From NCBI GenBank assembly GCA_023512835.1, contig CM042084.1, positions 16,316,403 through 16,380,402 of the forward strand: DNA of 64,000 bases, read 5' to 3'. Source of the DNA: Taxillus chinensis. Its lineage: Eukaryota > Streptophyta > Magnoliopsida > Santalales > Loranthaceae. Shown in pieces: positions 40,391 through 50,422 of the stretch. The stretch's first letter is position 1. Each line of letters starts with the position of its first letter. Below the pieces are notes generated by a model, which was not told the origin of the DNA, searched no databases, and saw nothing but the letters and a program-made list of their open reading frames with translations. Position numbers and translations under genes: made by a program.

Positions 40391-43300
40391 CTAAGACTTG
40401 CTGAAGATCAAAGGAAACCACACAATCCAAAATCCCACAATGAATCCAATGACCATACTGACATAAACTCCTCCAATTGCCACTCCATCCTTTACTTTTC
40501 CTTGAGTTGTAAATTCCATCAATGAACTTGAATTGCTGCAATTGTTGGGGAGTGGGGATCCACAGAGTTTATTCCCACTAAAACCAGAGGCGGGAAGCCT
40601 TTGAAGTTGAGGTCCCATTGGTATTTTCCCCACCAAGTGATTATTTGATAAGTTCAACCAACTTAGGAATGTTAAATCAGAAATGCTTAGAGGAATTTGG
40701 CCTGAAATCTCATTTCCAGATACATCAATAGATTCTATCAATCTCATTGCACCAATATCATGGGGAATTTCTCCAACCAAAAAATTATTTGATAGATTCA
40801 AGGATCGCAATCCTGCAAGACTTGTTAATTCGGTTGGAATAAATCCTGTTAAATTGTTGTTGGAAAGATCCATTGATGTCATCAATCCAAGATTGCTGGT
40901 GTATACCCAAATGTTGCCCTTTGTGACCACAAATGCATCCTCTGTGATTGGATCAATCGTTGTTGTTGCATTAATGAGCACTATACGATCTGTTAAACTT
41001 GACTTTGGGGGAGTAATCATGGTTGTAAAGTTGTTGAAGCATCTTGGGATAGTTCCAGAGAGATTGTTATGAGCAAGGTCTAATAATTGAAGGTCTTTTA
41101 GCCCACACAAGCGATTCGGAATGTGACCATAAAACTGATTTGAGCGTAGTATAAGTATATTCATGAGTGCAAGCCTCTCACCAAACCAACTTGGAATGTT
41201 ACCCTCAAGATTATTTTCCCCAAGGTTTACAATCTTTAGCATTATACAATTTTTAAGAGAAGTGGGAACTTCTCCTTCGAGATGGTTCTTGCGTAAATGC
41301 AACGACTGGAGCACTTCAATATGTCCAATGGAACTTGGAATATTACCCACGAATTCATTACTTTCGAGGCTTAAAATTTGCAAATTGGTCCAACTTATCC
41401 AACAATCAGGAATTTTTCCGGATAAGTGATTGCTTCGAAGATTAAGGTATATCAATGACTTGGACACATGTGGTGTGTGGCATAGAAAGTTTGAAATGCA
41501 ACCAGAAAATGAATTATTAGAGATATCTAATCCAAGTAGATTCGAAGGAAATATAGGTATAGCACCGCCTAGTTGGTTGGAAGACAGGTCAATGACACTC
41601 CATTGGTTGGAAGGCATAAAGGATGGAAGATTTTGTAGGTGTCCGTGGATTTGATTGTGAGAGAGATTATAATAGTAGCATTGAGGAAAAGAGATCCAAA
41701 ACCAATTGGGAATTGAGCTTGATATTCCTACATTAGACATTTGCAGAGTCGTCAAGGACTTCTGAGATTGAAGCCACGACGGGAACAGTGGTCCTATGCC
41801 CCAAAAATCTAGACCAAGAAACGTGAGCTGGAAATGAGGAAGCCATTTCGGACTTACATTCAAACTCAATTCGTTTCCGCTGGCATCTAAAGTTGTCAAA
41901 TTGGTGAGATTGGCAAAGTGGAGTTCGGTAACAACTCCCTTCATTGGGTTGTCGTAGGTACTTATTTCTACAAGGTTTACAAGTTGTCCAAAAGATGCAG
42001 GAAGAGTGCCATTCAATTTATTGTCTCCCACCCGAAAGTATTCTAATGAGGACAGTCCGCCTATGGACTCTGGGATGGGGCCATTCAATTTGTTAACCCA
42101 CAAATTCAGTACTTCTAACGAAGATAAATTACCGATGGAGTCTGGAATGGGGCCGTGGAGTTCATTACGGCTGATATCTAGTTCTTTCAAAGATGATAAA
42201 TTTGCAATGGACTCGGGGATGGGGCCATTCAATTTGTTATCGTCCAAATCCAGTACTTCCAACGAAGATAAATTTCCAATGGAGTCTGGAATGGGGCCAT
42301 GGAGTTCATTATAGTTGAGATCTAGTTCTTTCAAAGATGATAAATTTCCAATGGACTCGGGGATGGAGCCAAACAATGAGTTTCCGAAAAGGTAAAGGCG
42401 AGTCAATTTTTTTAGGTTGGTGTGTTGGTCAATGAGGTCCGAAAGGTTGCAACTAACTTCATTGTCAAACAGATAAGCAAGCTGAAGGACCTGGAGATGA
42501 TTAAAATCGAACAGCCGATGGGGAATGCTGCAATTAAATTGATTGTAAGACAGATCAAGGACTCTAAGACGGGTCATGTTCCGGAGACCGACTGGGATCG
42601 GACCCTTGAAATTATTCCAAGACAGATCAAGGACTCTAAGACGGGTCAAGTTCCGGAGACCGATTGCGATTGGACCAGTGAAACTATTATCAGATAGAGA
42701 AAGGGAAGTGAGGGCTGGCAGTCTACTAAAAATCCATTCAGGTATTGAAGGGAAGGAATTCCCGGAAAGATCGAGGGTCGAAAGAGACGAAAAGTTAAGG
42801 AGGGGTGGGGAGGGAGTTTCCCGATTGAGGAGAGAACAGGCTGAGAGGAGTAGGCGTTGTAAGGAGGGAAGTGTGTTTGTGGCCTGAAACCAATCATTTG
42901 CTGCCCTAAGATTTGTCCCACTCAAATCAAGGTGCTGCAGTGAAGACATACCTGACACCCACCCAAGACTCTCGCTCTTCAATTCACCGTAGTTACCTCC
43001 CAGATCGAGATATTTCAAAGTGGAGAGATTCCCAAGCTGAGGTGGAATTGTTCCAAAGCCACCACCGGAGAGGTTTAGATATCTTAAATTTTTCAAAGAA
43101 CCCAAAAAGGGTGGGATTGCAATCCACCCGAAGCAATTGCCACTGAGGTCCAAATGGGTGAGATGCTTTAAGTCGAGGAGTGAAGGATTGAGCTCACCTC
43201 CTAACGCCGTCGTCTTGATCTCATCGCAAACACAATCAATAAGGCAGGGAAGGCGGAGCTGGAGAACGTGACCGGTGGAGTTGTTGCAGGCAACGCCATG

Positions 43301-43522
43301 CCACAGGCAGCAGTCGGCGCCACGGGAGTCCTCCACCCACGAGGAGAGTTTGTTGGAGGGATCGGTGAGGTCTCTCTTGAATTTCAGTAGGGCTTCTCTC
43401 TCCCTGGGAATACAAAGGCAGAGAGAAGAAGCAATGGATATGGGAAGGACCAATAAGAAAAGAAGCACACTATTGTTGAGACTGCGCATGATCCCCCGCA
43501 CGAGGGATTGATTATTAATCAT
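40391..43522 (-). CDS. LRR receptor-like protein (RLP copy 4), intact but with a clipped tail
   Basis: Intronless frame of 1043 residues from ATG 43522 (MINNQSLVRGIMRSLNN). Signal peptide about 1-35 (LLFLLVLPISIASSLCLC), LRRNT cap from [16 protein letters not shown], LRRs, the TEDAFVVTKGNIWVYTSN island, DLSNNNLTGFIPTELTSL block, LCGSPLPNNC cap and membrane span VSMVIGFIVGFWIVWFPLIF. The protein ends SKS: the TGG codon that follows in copy 3 is TAG here (40391-40393), so about twenty tail residues are lost. Only two [13 protein letters not shown] units are present against four in copies 1 and 3, while five SIGNL/SIANL/SIGGL units remain. Same predicted class as copies 1 and 3. Because RLP tails are short and signalling depends on partner kinases, the clipped tail may be tolerated; that is inference. 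Confidence 0.93.
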   Translation of the reverse strand: MINNQSLVRGIMRSLNNSVLLFLLVLPISIASSLCLCIPREREALLKFKRDLTDPSNKLSSWVEDSRGADCCLWHGVACNNSTGHVLQLRLPCLIDCVCDEIKTTALGGELNPSLLDLKHLTHLDLSGNCFGWIAIPPFLGSLKNLRYLNLSGGGFGTIPPQLGNLSTLKYLDLGGNYGELKSESLGWVSGMSSLQHLDLSGTNLRAANDWFQATNTLPSLQRLLLSACSLLNRETPSPPLLNFSSLSTLDLSGNSFPSIPEWIFSRLPALTSLSLSDNSFTGPIAIGLRNLTRLRVLDLSWNNFKGPIPVGLRNMTRLRVLDLSYNQFNCSIPHRLFDFNHLQVLQLAYLFDNEVSCNLSDLIDQHTNLKKLTRLYLFGNSLFGSIPESIGNLSSLKELDLNYNELHGPIPDSIGNLSSLEVLDLDDNKLNGPIPESIANLSSLKELDISRNELHGPIPDSIGNLSSLEVLNLWVNKLNGPIPESIGGLSSLEYFRVGDNKLNGTLPASFGQLVNLVEISTYDNPMKGVVTELHFANLTNLTTLDASGNELSLNVSPKWLPHFQLTFLGLDFWGIGPLFPSWLQSQKSLTTLQMSNVGISSSIPNWFWISFPQCYYYNLSHNQIHGHLQNLPSFMPSNQWSVIDLSSNQLGGAIPIFPSNLLGLDISNNSFSGCISNFLCHTPHVSKSLIYLNLRSNHLSGKIPDCWISWTNLQILSLESNEFVGNIPSSIGHIEVLQSLHLRKNHLEGEVPTSLKNCIMLKIVNLGENNLEGNIPSWFGERLALMNILILRSNQFYGHIPNRLCGLKDLQLLDLAHNNLSGTIPRCFNNFTTMITPPKSSLTDRIVLINATTTIDPITEDAFVVTKGNIWVYTSNLGLMTSMDLSNNNLTGFIPTELTSLAGLRSLNLSNNFLVGEIPHDIGAMRLIESIDVSGNEISGQIPLSISDLTFLSWLNLSNNHLVGKIPMGPQLQRLPASGFSGNKLCGSPLPNNCSNSSSLMEFTTQGKVKDGVAIGGVYVSMVIGFIVGFWIVWFPLIFSKS

Positions 43523-43594
43523 ATGGCGAGGAAAGGCTGTTTGCTTGTTTTGTGAAATGTTTGAGCTATGGAGTGAAGTAGCCGTAGTCCAATC

Positions 43595-43602
43595 TATTTA
43601 TA
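43595..43602 (-). promoter_or_regulatory. TATA box of RLP copy 4
   Basis: Minus-strand TATAAATA, 73 bases upstream of the ATG at 43522, in the shared RLP promoter block. Confidence 0.6.
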
Positions 43603-45117
43603 GCCTTGCATGTGAATTTGGAGACCATTAATCTTCTAATAATTAACTTTTTATTTTCTTTCCACCGCTTGCATCCAACAAATTCAACAACCAAACCAAA
43701 GGAATGAGTAAAATGTAAACATAACGGTAACCATGACTTCACAAAATAAGAAATAATGTGCTTACATTTTTCCGCATGCTGAAAGTGCAATAAGACTTCT
43801 CTCCCAATGAAGCTTAATTAACCTTTTATGACATTCCATCACCTTAACAGCGAGATTTAATCAACATTGTTTTTCACAATTGTGGGAGTGAGTAAAATGT
43901 AAACATAACGGTAAACATGACTGGAAAAATGGAGCCACAGATGGTTTGAAAAAAATAATATATCAATTTTAACTTTTGGAAAGCAGAACAATGTGAAAAA
44001 TATAAGACAAAAAAATTGGAGTGTTAGATGCAAGGATTAAAATATGTTCATCATTTATTAATTGGATCGATGGCAACCAGTTTATAGAAGACGGATAGGG
44101 TAGACTACAAATCATTTATATTATGAGGGAGACCTAACCTAAATTGTAGACTACAAATCCACAATGAAATGAACTTAATTCAAACCACATACAAGTATCT
44201 CAGATAGGGTATACCTACCCATATTGAACACCTCTCAAGTTTTACTCATCATCTTGGTTTGCATCGTGTGAGTTCACCCTTGGGGCACAAGATATTTATC
44301 GCCATTAAAAAAATTGCCTAGCAAGATTTTAATATGATTCAAAAAATTCAAAAAACTTTTATAAAAAAGTCAGTGGATCAAATGGTTAAAGACATGCTTA
44401 GTGGTAAGTCTTTTTTCTTTTATATTTTTAATTGGTTCCCCAAGAAATCATTATTGTATCAAACATAGTAAGACGTACATCATGTCACGTCTTCTTTTAT
44501 TATATTCCAAAGTCCTGCCCCCATTTTCGGGATAACAACAAACTGAAACAAACAAAGACCAGACTTTTTGTTCTTTCACATCTTCACATTTCTTGAATCC
44601 GCAGTATTCGTCACGTCTGGTCTGGAGTATATCACAAGTTATTTATAAAGTCCTGCCCCAACAAACGCGGAAAACAATGACCAATTAATTACATTAAATA
44701 ATTGAGTATGATTTGCTTGTTTATTTGTCTACTGGATCACCCATGATGAATACGGAAATTTTGTATTCGATCGTCGCAATTCACGACGTGTCTAGAATTC
44801 GTTACCATGGAAACCCGTCCAATAAATAACACTTCAATATGTCCAAAACGCATCCAGTAAGTAACAGGCTAACAGCCACTTAAATTAATTTTGATTCTAA
44901 TTATATAATTTTAACTTAATGGTTTCATTTTGATATATTAAAAAAAGTCACTGTGTCCTTAAATTAGAAAGTAGTACGTTGTTGTAAATATGATATGTTG
45001 TTCTCGTGTCTAACCTCCAATTTGAAATGCCATTGGTCTTAGTCGAGGCAACCTTGACTGAAATTATTAGGCTCAGGGTCGCCTTCCACCTAATTTGTGG
45101 TGTGGCAGAATTAGCCG
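43603..45117. other. Spacer upstream of RLP copy 4
   Basis: 43603-43780 RLP upstream block. 43850-44300 matches 24590-25020. 44310-45117 is a complete copy of the spacer module including an empty SINE site (about 44965-44981). No gene. Confidence 0.55.
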
Positions 45118-45241
45118 GTTCGAAATGTCAAAAAAAAAACAAAACACACACACACACACATATATAATGCAGATCTTGATGGTATATGGCATAATAATTT
45201 CAGTAAGATTAAAACTTTTGCAACAAAAACAGTCTACGTAA

Positions 45242-48200
45242 CAAGAGAAAAGACCTATACCAACAGAAATTTTCCGTCAGTATAGATTTTTTTTCTGTCA
45301 GTATAAACCCCTAGAACTATTCCGACGAAAAGGCTTTCCATCGGTAGAAACCCCATCAGTATAGGGTCTATACCGACACCAAATCTCTTAGTATAGATCT
45401 CAAGTCTATTTTGGCAGAAATTTTTTCATTAGTATAAACCTCGTCGATATAGGATTTATACCAATGAAAGTCTGTCAATATAAGTCTATGGTCTATTTCA
45501 ACAGCAAATGTATCCATTAGTATAGACCCCATATGTACAAACACTTCATCCGTCTGTATAGATCTATACACCAACGTTTTTTTATTAAAATCTTTTTAAT
45601 TAATAAATTCAATTATTTAATTAGTAGCTCCCTGCCATTTAAATTTAATATATAATTGTATATATATAAAAATAAACAAATTAACCAAAAAAAAATTCAA
45701 TAAAAGCAATTATAATATTTCATTAATAATAAAATTAATAACAAGAGAATGTATATTGGAATATTTTAATTAATACTAAAATCATTTTCTTCAAATCCAA
45801 ACTTATGATCTCCTTCAATTTTCTGGCCCTAGTCACACTAGTATCCTTATGTTCGATGTATCTTCCTTGCTGCACCATTTCCAATCCCTATTTCCGTGTG
45901 AGAAAGCTGTCGGTTGGGGTAGAAGAGAGTGAACCCACTTGAGGGTAAACAGAAGAGAAGCCTCAAGTGGATACCCAGTCTGTGATTGTGTTGATTTCAC
46001 CTTTGCTGGTGCATCCTGAGATAGAGAAAAAAAACAAGAACTGTTTTTATGGAAAGGTGTAATGCAATTACTTGACATGGTTGAGATTTGGTTTTAAAAT
46101 TCTAAGATAGAACGGAGGTAAGTGGACTAATTTGTATACAACTAGAAAGGGGACTTAATTCAACTTTATTTACAAATTTTAATGAAAAATTCAAATGACT
46201 GAAAATTAAAGAATATGATGTAAATTTTGTTGCACACCTTTTTGCGTCCTGATCCAGGCAGCAGTAAAGCTTGCTGGTAGAAAGAGGGTATGGGTGTTAC
46301 TTTGAAGTTGAGGCCTCTCTGAAATTGTTTAATCTCTGCTTTAGTCTTTTCCTGAGATAAAGAAATTGATGACATAAGATTTCTACAGCCTAACATAAGT
46401 AAACAATAAGAAACACGCACACCAACAAAATTTAACAATTCAATTTACCATAGTTCTTGCTTGGACTTGGTTCTTCTCTGCCTCCTTGGCATAGATTTTT
46501 TTGGAGATTATCTTGTTTCTATATACTCGATCGGCTTGGCTTCTCTTCATCTGCTGTTAATTTTTGTGGGTTCATTCGGCATATAAAAACTGCAAAAGAA
46601 ACAGTAAATCGCATACCTCATCTTTTTTAGAACACCTGCCAGACTTCCCACCTGCTTTGGCCACCGTTTGCTATTTTTGCTTGGAGGGGCGGCAAAAGTG
46701 GACTACTAAAGAATTGTGTAGAATCAATCTCTTTGAAATATTATTGCATAATTATCAAACTTATGCACATTTACAGTAATAACGTATATGCAATTACATG
46801 AATTTGTTTCCTAAATTGTAGATACAAAGATTGAAATAATCACACGAAATACAAGGAATTCTTTAATACATGGATTTCCTGAAATTATTATACGTTTTAT
46901 CATGCACCTGTGTTGCAGGGATCCAAAACAGAGGCCTAGCTTGGAAAAATAAAGGAATTTTTTTTTTATGTTCTTTTACATGGGAGCCCTAGAGCCTATA
47001 CAACATAATCATAAAAGTCCCAATTGAAACCAAAAATGATAAAATAGGTGATGGGTTAATTTGCCAAGTATCTGCATCTAGTTCAAGATCTGAAAGTCAT
47101 AATACATGGCTAATTCCGACACTCAAAGCATGTTTAAGGACTCATCTCTGCCCATGAGTATTAAAATTATTTCTTAAATTCTGCATTTATCATAGTAAAC
47201 TATAGCCTATATGGTTGTCAGATTAATAACATAGGCCCAAAAAAAAATGTGCCCCAGCCAATTAAAAAGGATAGAGAATACCTTAAACGAAGATTGTTTT
47301 CCAATTCTATGACGTAGGCTAGATATTCTAATATCCCAAAACATAAAAAAAACAATCCTAATTAAACATATATGCACACAAAAAAATAATACCCACAGTA
47401 GCAGTATAACATTCAAGGTATATAAATTCAAAACATAATATAATACCCACTCAAACCTACTTACCCTTTCTCATGAAAAGCAGTACTTAAATTTGAAACA
47501 AAATATAAAACTCATGTGTGAAATTACCTATTTCAATATCAGTATTGGGTCTTTCGTATATCTGACTTTGAAATGAAATTGGAGGTATTTTTTTCATAAT
47601 GCCCATAATTGATTTCATCTTTCGCCCAATCAGCCCTATAACACTGAACAAGTACACAGGTGGTAACACGAAATGAACACAAAAAAGGGCTGGGGCATTT
47701 ATTTTCCCCACTGAACAAGCCAAACTGAAGGAAAATTTTATGTTCACTTCTTCAATAATAAAAATAAAATTTTCTCACTGCCCACGGCCAAAATTAAGGC
47801 AATTTTTGAATTAATTATTTTTTGAACAATTTAATGCATACAAACGCGTGGTTGTGCGTATGGGTATTGTTCTATCATTTGAATTTTCCACTGCAGGGTG
47901 GAGAAAAGTGATAGCACACAAGACATATTTTCTGTCACAAGGTGAAGTAAAGTGATAACACGACACATCAATTTTTACACAAAATCAACAAAGAAACAGA
48001 CAAACGAAGGGTTATATGCATTTTCTAAGCAAAATTTTCAACAAATTGCCAAAACCAAAAATCACAGAAGTGAGTTCCCTGATACGCCCAACCCTACGAC
48101 CGGACATCAAGGACATGTTCATCCCTACGACCGGACCCTCCTCGTCACCAACCCACGCCATTGTGATAGCCTGCAAGACTGCGAATCGTGAGGAAGATGT

Positions 48201-48510
48201 TCGATCTGGCAGCAGCGTCGTTGGTTTGGTGCGATTGGCGTCAACGTGCAGCTGATGTGGTGCGGTGGCGATCTGGGGCTAGGTCGCGATGTGGCGCAGG
48301 TGGGGATGAGAGGTCGATGTCGATTTAGGGATTGGGTTGGGGATAGTGGGACAATAAGAACGTCTATCTATTGCCACGGATCATTAGAAATCCGTCGGTA
48401 TAAGTAAATATATATTTCTATAAATCTATCTATACCGTTGGTATAGACTCTGTTTTTACATACGGTTTTGTATCCGTGGTTTAAATTCCGTCTTTCTTTT
48501 TTTTAAAGTG
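45242..48510. mobile_element. CACTA-like DNA transposon inserted in segment E, with TPX2-domain exons inside
   Basis: Compared with segment E copies 1 and 2, the third copy is interrupted after 'cagtctacg'. The interruption is flanked by TAA on both sides (45239-45241, 48511-48513), the 3-bp duplication size typical of CACTA elements. The right end read inward is CACTTTAAAAAAAAGAAAG, close to CACTA termini; the left end (CAAGAGAAAAGACC) seems to have lost part of its terminus. Subterminal repeats of the ctatacc / ccgtcggtatag type fill 45250-45560 and 48360-48460 in opposite orientation, as in En/Spm elements. I see no transposase, so it is probably non-autonomous. The interior contains recognisable plant gene exons (46238-46550). 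Confidence 0.62.
46238..46550 (-). pseudogene. TPX2-domain (WVD2-like) gene fragment, two exons, inside the CACTA-like element
   Basis: Exon one, 46550 down to 46449 (34 codons), holds SKKIYAKEAEKNQVQARTM and is preceded by CAG and followed by GTAAAT. Exon two, 46351 down to 46238 (38 codons), begins EKTKAEIKQFQRGLNFKVTP, continues IPSFYQQ and is followed by GTGTGC. Both are phase 0, so they join to ...ARTM-EKTKAEIK.... This matches the TPX2 signature of plant WVD2/WDL microtubule-binding proteins (AKE-E, QAK-KE, EIK-LRKSL-FKA-PMPSFY). Usual N-terminal text and the KVELKK motif are absent. A third possible exon (45840-46024; DAPAKVKSTQSQTGYPLEAS) is not recognisable. Probably a captured, non-functional fragment; a transcript would be needed to think otherwise. 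Confidence 0.6.
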
Positions 48511-48686
48511 TAAATTGGTTTCGAACTAAAATAACAAAGAATTACAGAATAGAAAAAAAACCAATGCCAAGGACCCAAAGTCTACTTTTTAACATTTGAG
48601 AAGTTTTACCCATTTAAAAAAATTAACAAGGAAAATCTTCAACGGTTAAAAAAACACGGTCCACATAGCGGATACATATGAAATAA

Positions 48687-49030
48687 GAGCAACTTCAAGA
48701 GCCTCTCTATAATTTTCTCCACATATATAGAATTTTTCTCATGTGAAAAGCTACTTTTTAACATACACTCCAACAACAATCTTCAAATTATATCTATTTT
48801 TATTAAAATAATAATTGCACATAATAGGGGGGAGGGGGAGGCGGGGGCGGCGGCAGGGGTGGGGGGAGGGGGAGGAGGGGGGGAGGGGGTGATGGGGACA
48901 GGGAGGGAGGCGAGGAGAGGAGAGAGAGTAAGAAGAAAAAAAATAATAAAATATTATATGAAGAATCAGAGACTAAGGCAGGGGGGCCGGCAGGGGCCAT
49001 GGTCCCCCCCCCCCCCAATTTTTTTGCTTT

Positions 49031-49062
<32 letters not shown>

Positions 49063-49749
49063 TGTATATGTGTGTAATTTAAAGAAAAACTATTTATAAA
49101 TAATTTCTTATAATATTAATACAAAAAATTAAAACAATAATGGGTCATATCAGTATGATATTAATATATAATGATAAATGTAAAAGGCGTAAAATAACAA
49201 ATTATATAATTATAATTAGTATAGATTAATAGTGTGAGTCATCTAGACATAAATTAAACAGTTATATAATTTAATATAATAGACTCTTATATATATAGTT
49301 ATATTTTTAGCCTTCACTACTACTTAAATTTAATTATAAATAGGAATTACTATCCAAAAGTATTAATGATGAATATGTTATCAACTATAATGATAATGAT
49401 AGTAAATTAATTATATATTTTTTAAAATTTATATAAGATTTAGTTATAAAAAAAAATAATTTTTTTTTATGTTTTTATGTTATTACATGTGATATATATA
49501 TTGCTAATTGAAATTTGAAATAATAACTTCTAAAAATAAATTATAATAATTTTAAGTATTTGTATGTCAGCCCCCCCAAGTTAAAATTTCTAGATCCGTC
49601 CCTGTGGAGAATGAATAGTAACTCTTCATTTTTGAAGAGTCACTATAGCATTTTATAGATGTAGAGAGCTTAGTGAAGAGACTGTCAGAGCTTATTTTTG
49701 GCATTAGGCTCTCTATTTGTAGACAATAGAGAGTCTCTTGGAGTTGCTC
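48687..49749. mobile_element. PIF/Harbinger-type non-autonomous element with TAA target duplication
   Basis: Inverted ends: left gagcaacttcaagagcctct, right (inverted) gagcaactccaagagactct, flanked by TAA at 48684-48686 and 49750-49752. A 3-bp TWA duplication is the PIF/Harbinger hallmark. The 1063-bp interior is AT-rich non-coding DNA plus a G-rich tract (48828-48925), a C run near 49003 and a (TA)n stretch near 49032. Text near 49565-49605 ('agcccccccaagttaaaatt', 'tagatccgtccctg') resembles the end of another common plant repeat, so a nested insertion is possible. Confidence 0.65.
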
Positions 49750-49752
49750 TAA

Positions 49753-50104
49753 GGGATGATATATGTTGAATTATATCATTCTGTCTAACTTTTATTTGTC
49801 CCGAAGTATGTCCAATATTAACGTTTCTAGACTAATTAAAGTTTTGTAATGATTTCTTAATATTTCTACTTTGTATTGGTTAGAGTTGGATTTCTCAGCA
49901 TTAACTCTATTTTCTTCTCTATTATGTGCTAGAGTCAAGGTAGAAAAATATATGTTCTTTCTCAATCCTGTCTTCCCTCTTTTGTATCGTACACTTCGTT
50001 AACATCTTTTTTTAAAAATGCATCGCAATTTTTATTCCGTCTTACTCTTAACAATTCACTTCACCTTATTGGAGTACTAAAGCCCGGATGATATATTTGA
50101 AATT
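49753..50104. other. RLP 3' flank interrupted by the copia element
   Basis: From about 49990 the text ('acacttcgttaacatctttt', 'aaagcccggatgatatatttgaaa') aligns with 32628-32745, the flank of RLP copy 3, and stops where the copia LTR begins. No gene. Confidence 0.55.
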
Positions 50105-50340
50105 TGTTGGTCTGTATGTACATCTCCCCTGCCTGTACATCTTCCCTGCCAATCTGAACGTCTACATTGAAGGCATTTAATTATTTTTCCGTTTAGCTTA
50201 ATTGTTTTTCGTTTTTGTACAACTATTATTATTTGTTGTAAATTGATTAGCAAATCAGCCAACTTGTATATGTTTGTAAAGACGTAGTGGAATGAAAGAA
50301 TACACAGAGAAAATATTCCATCCTTTATCATTATTTTACA
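50105..50340 (+). repeat. 5' LTR of the copia element
   Basis: 236 bp, begins TG and ends CA, lies directly before the primer-binding site and interrupts a sequence known uninterrupted from 32620-32760. No second copy is present in the window. Confidence 0.8.
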
Positions 50341-50353
50341 TGGTATCAGAGCC
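50341..50353 (+). other. Primer-binding site of the copia element
   Basis: TGGTATCAGAGCC, complementary to the 3' end of initiator-methionine tRNA, immediately after the LTR. Confidence 0.9.
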
Positions 50354-50422
50354 ACGTAATCTCTTTCCTTCTAGGATTTGCTTTTGACGCCTAAAAAAAA
50401 AAAAAAAAAAGAGGGAATTCCA

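Noticed and set aside
46564..46779. Plus-strand 71-codon frame, and a minus-strand exon at the same place
   Set aside because: The minus strand is partly open (SSPLLPPLQ...), but no TPX2-family match could be recognised, so it was left out of the captured gene.
50378..50422. Upstream start for copia gag with a poly-lysine leader
   Set aside because: The codon there is TTG; the first ATG is at 50423 and matches the usual start of this gag type.
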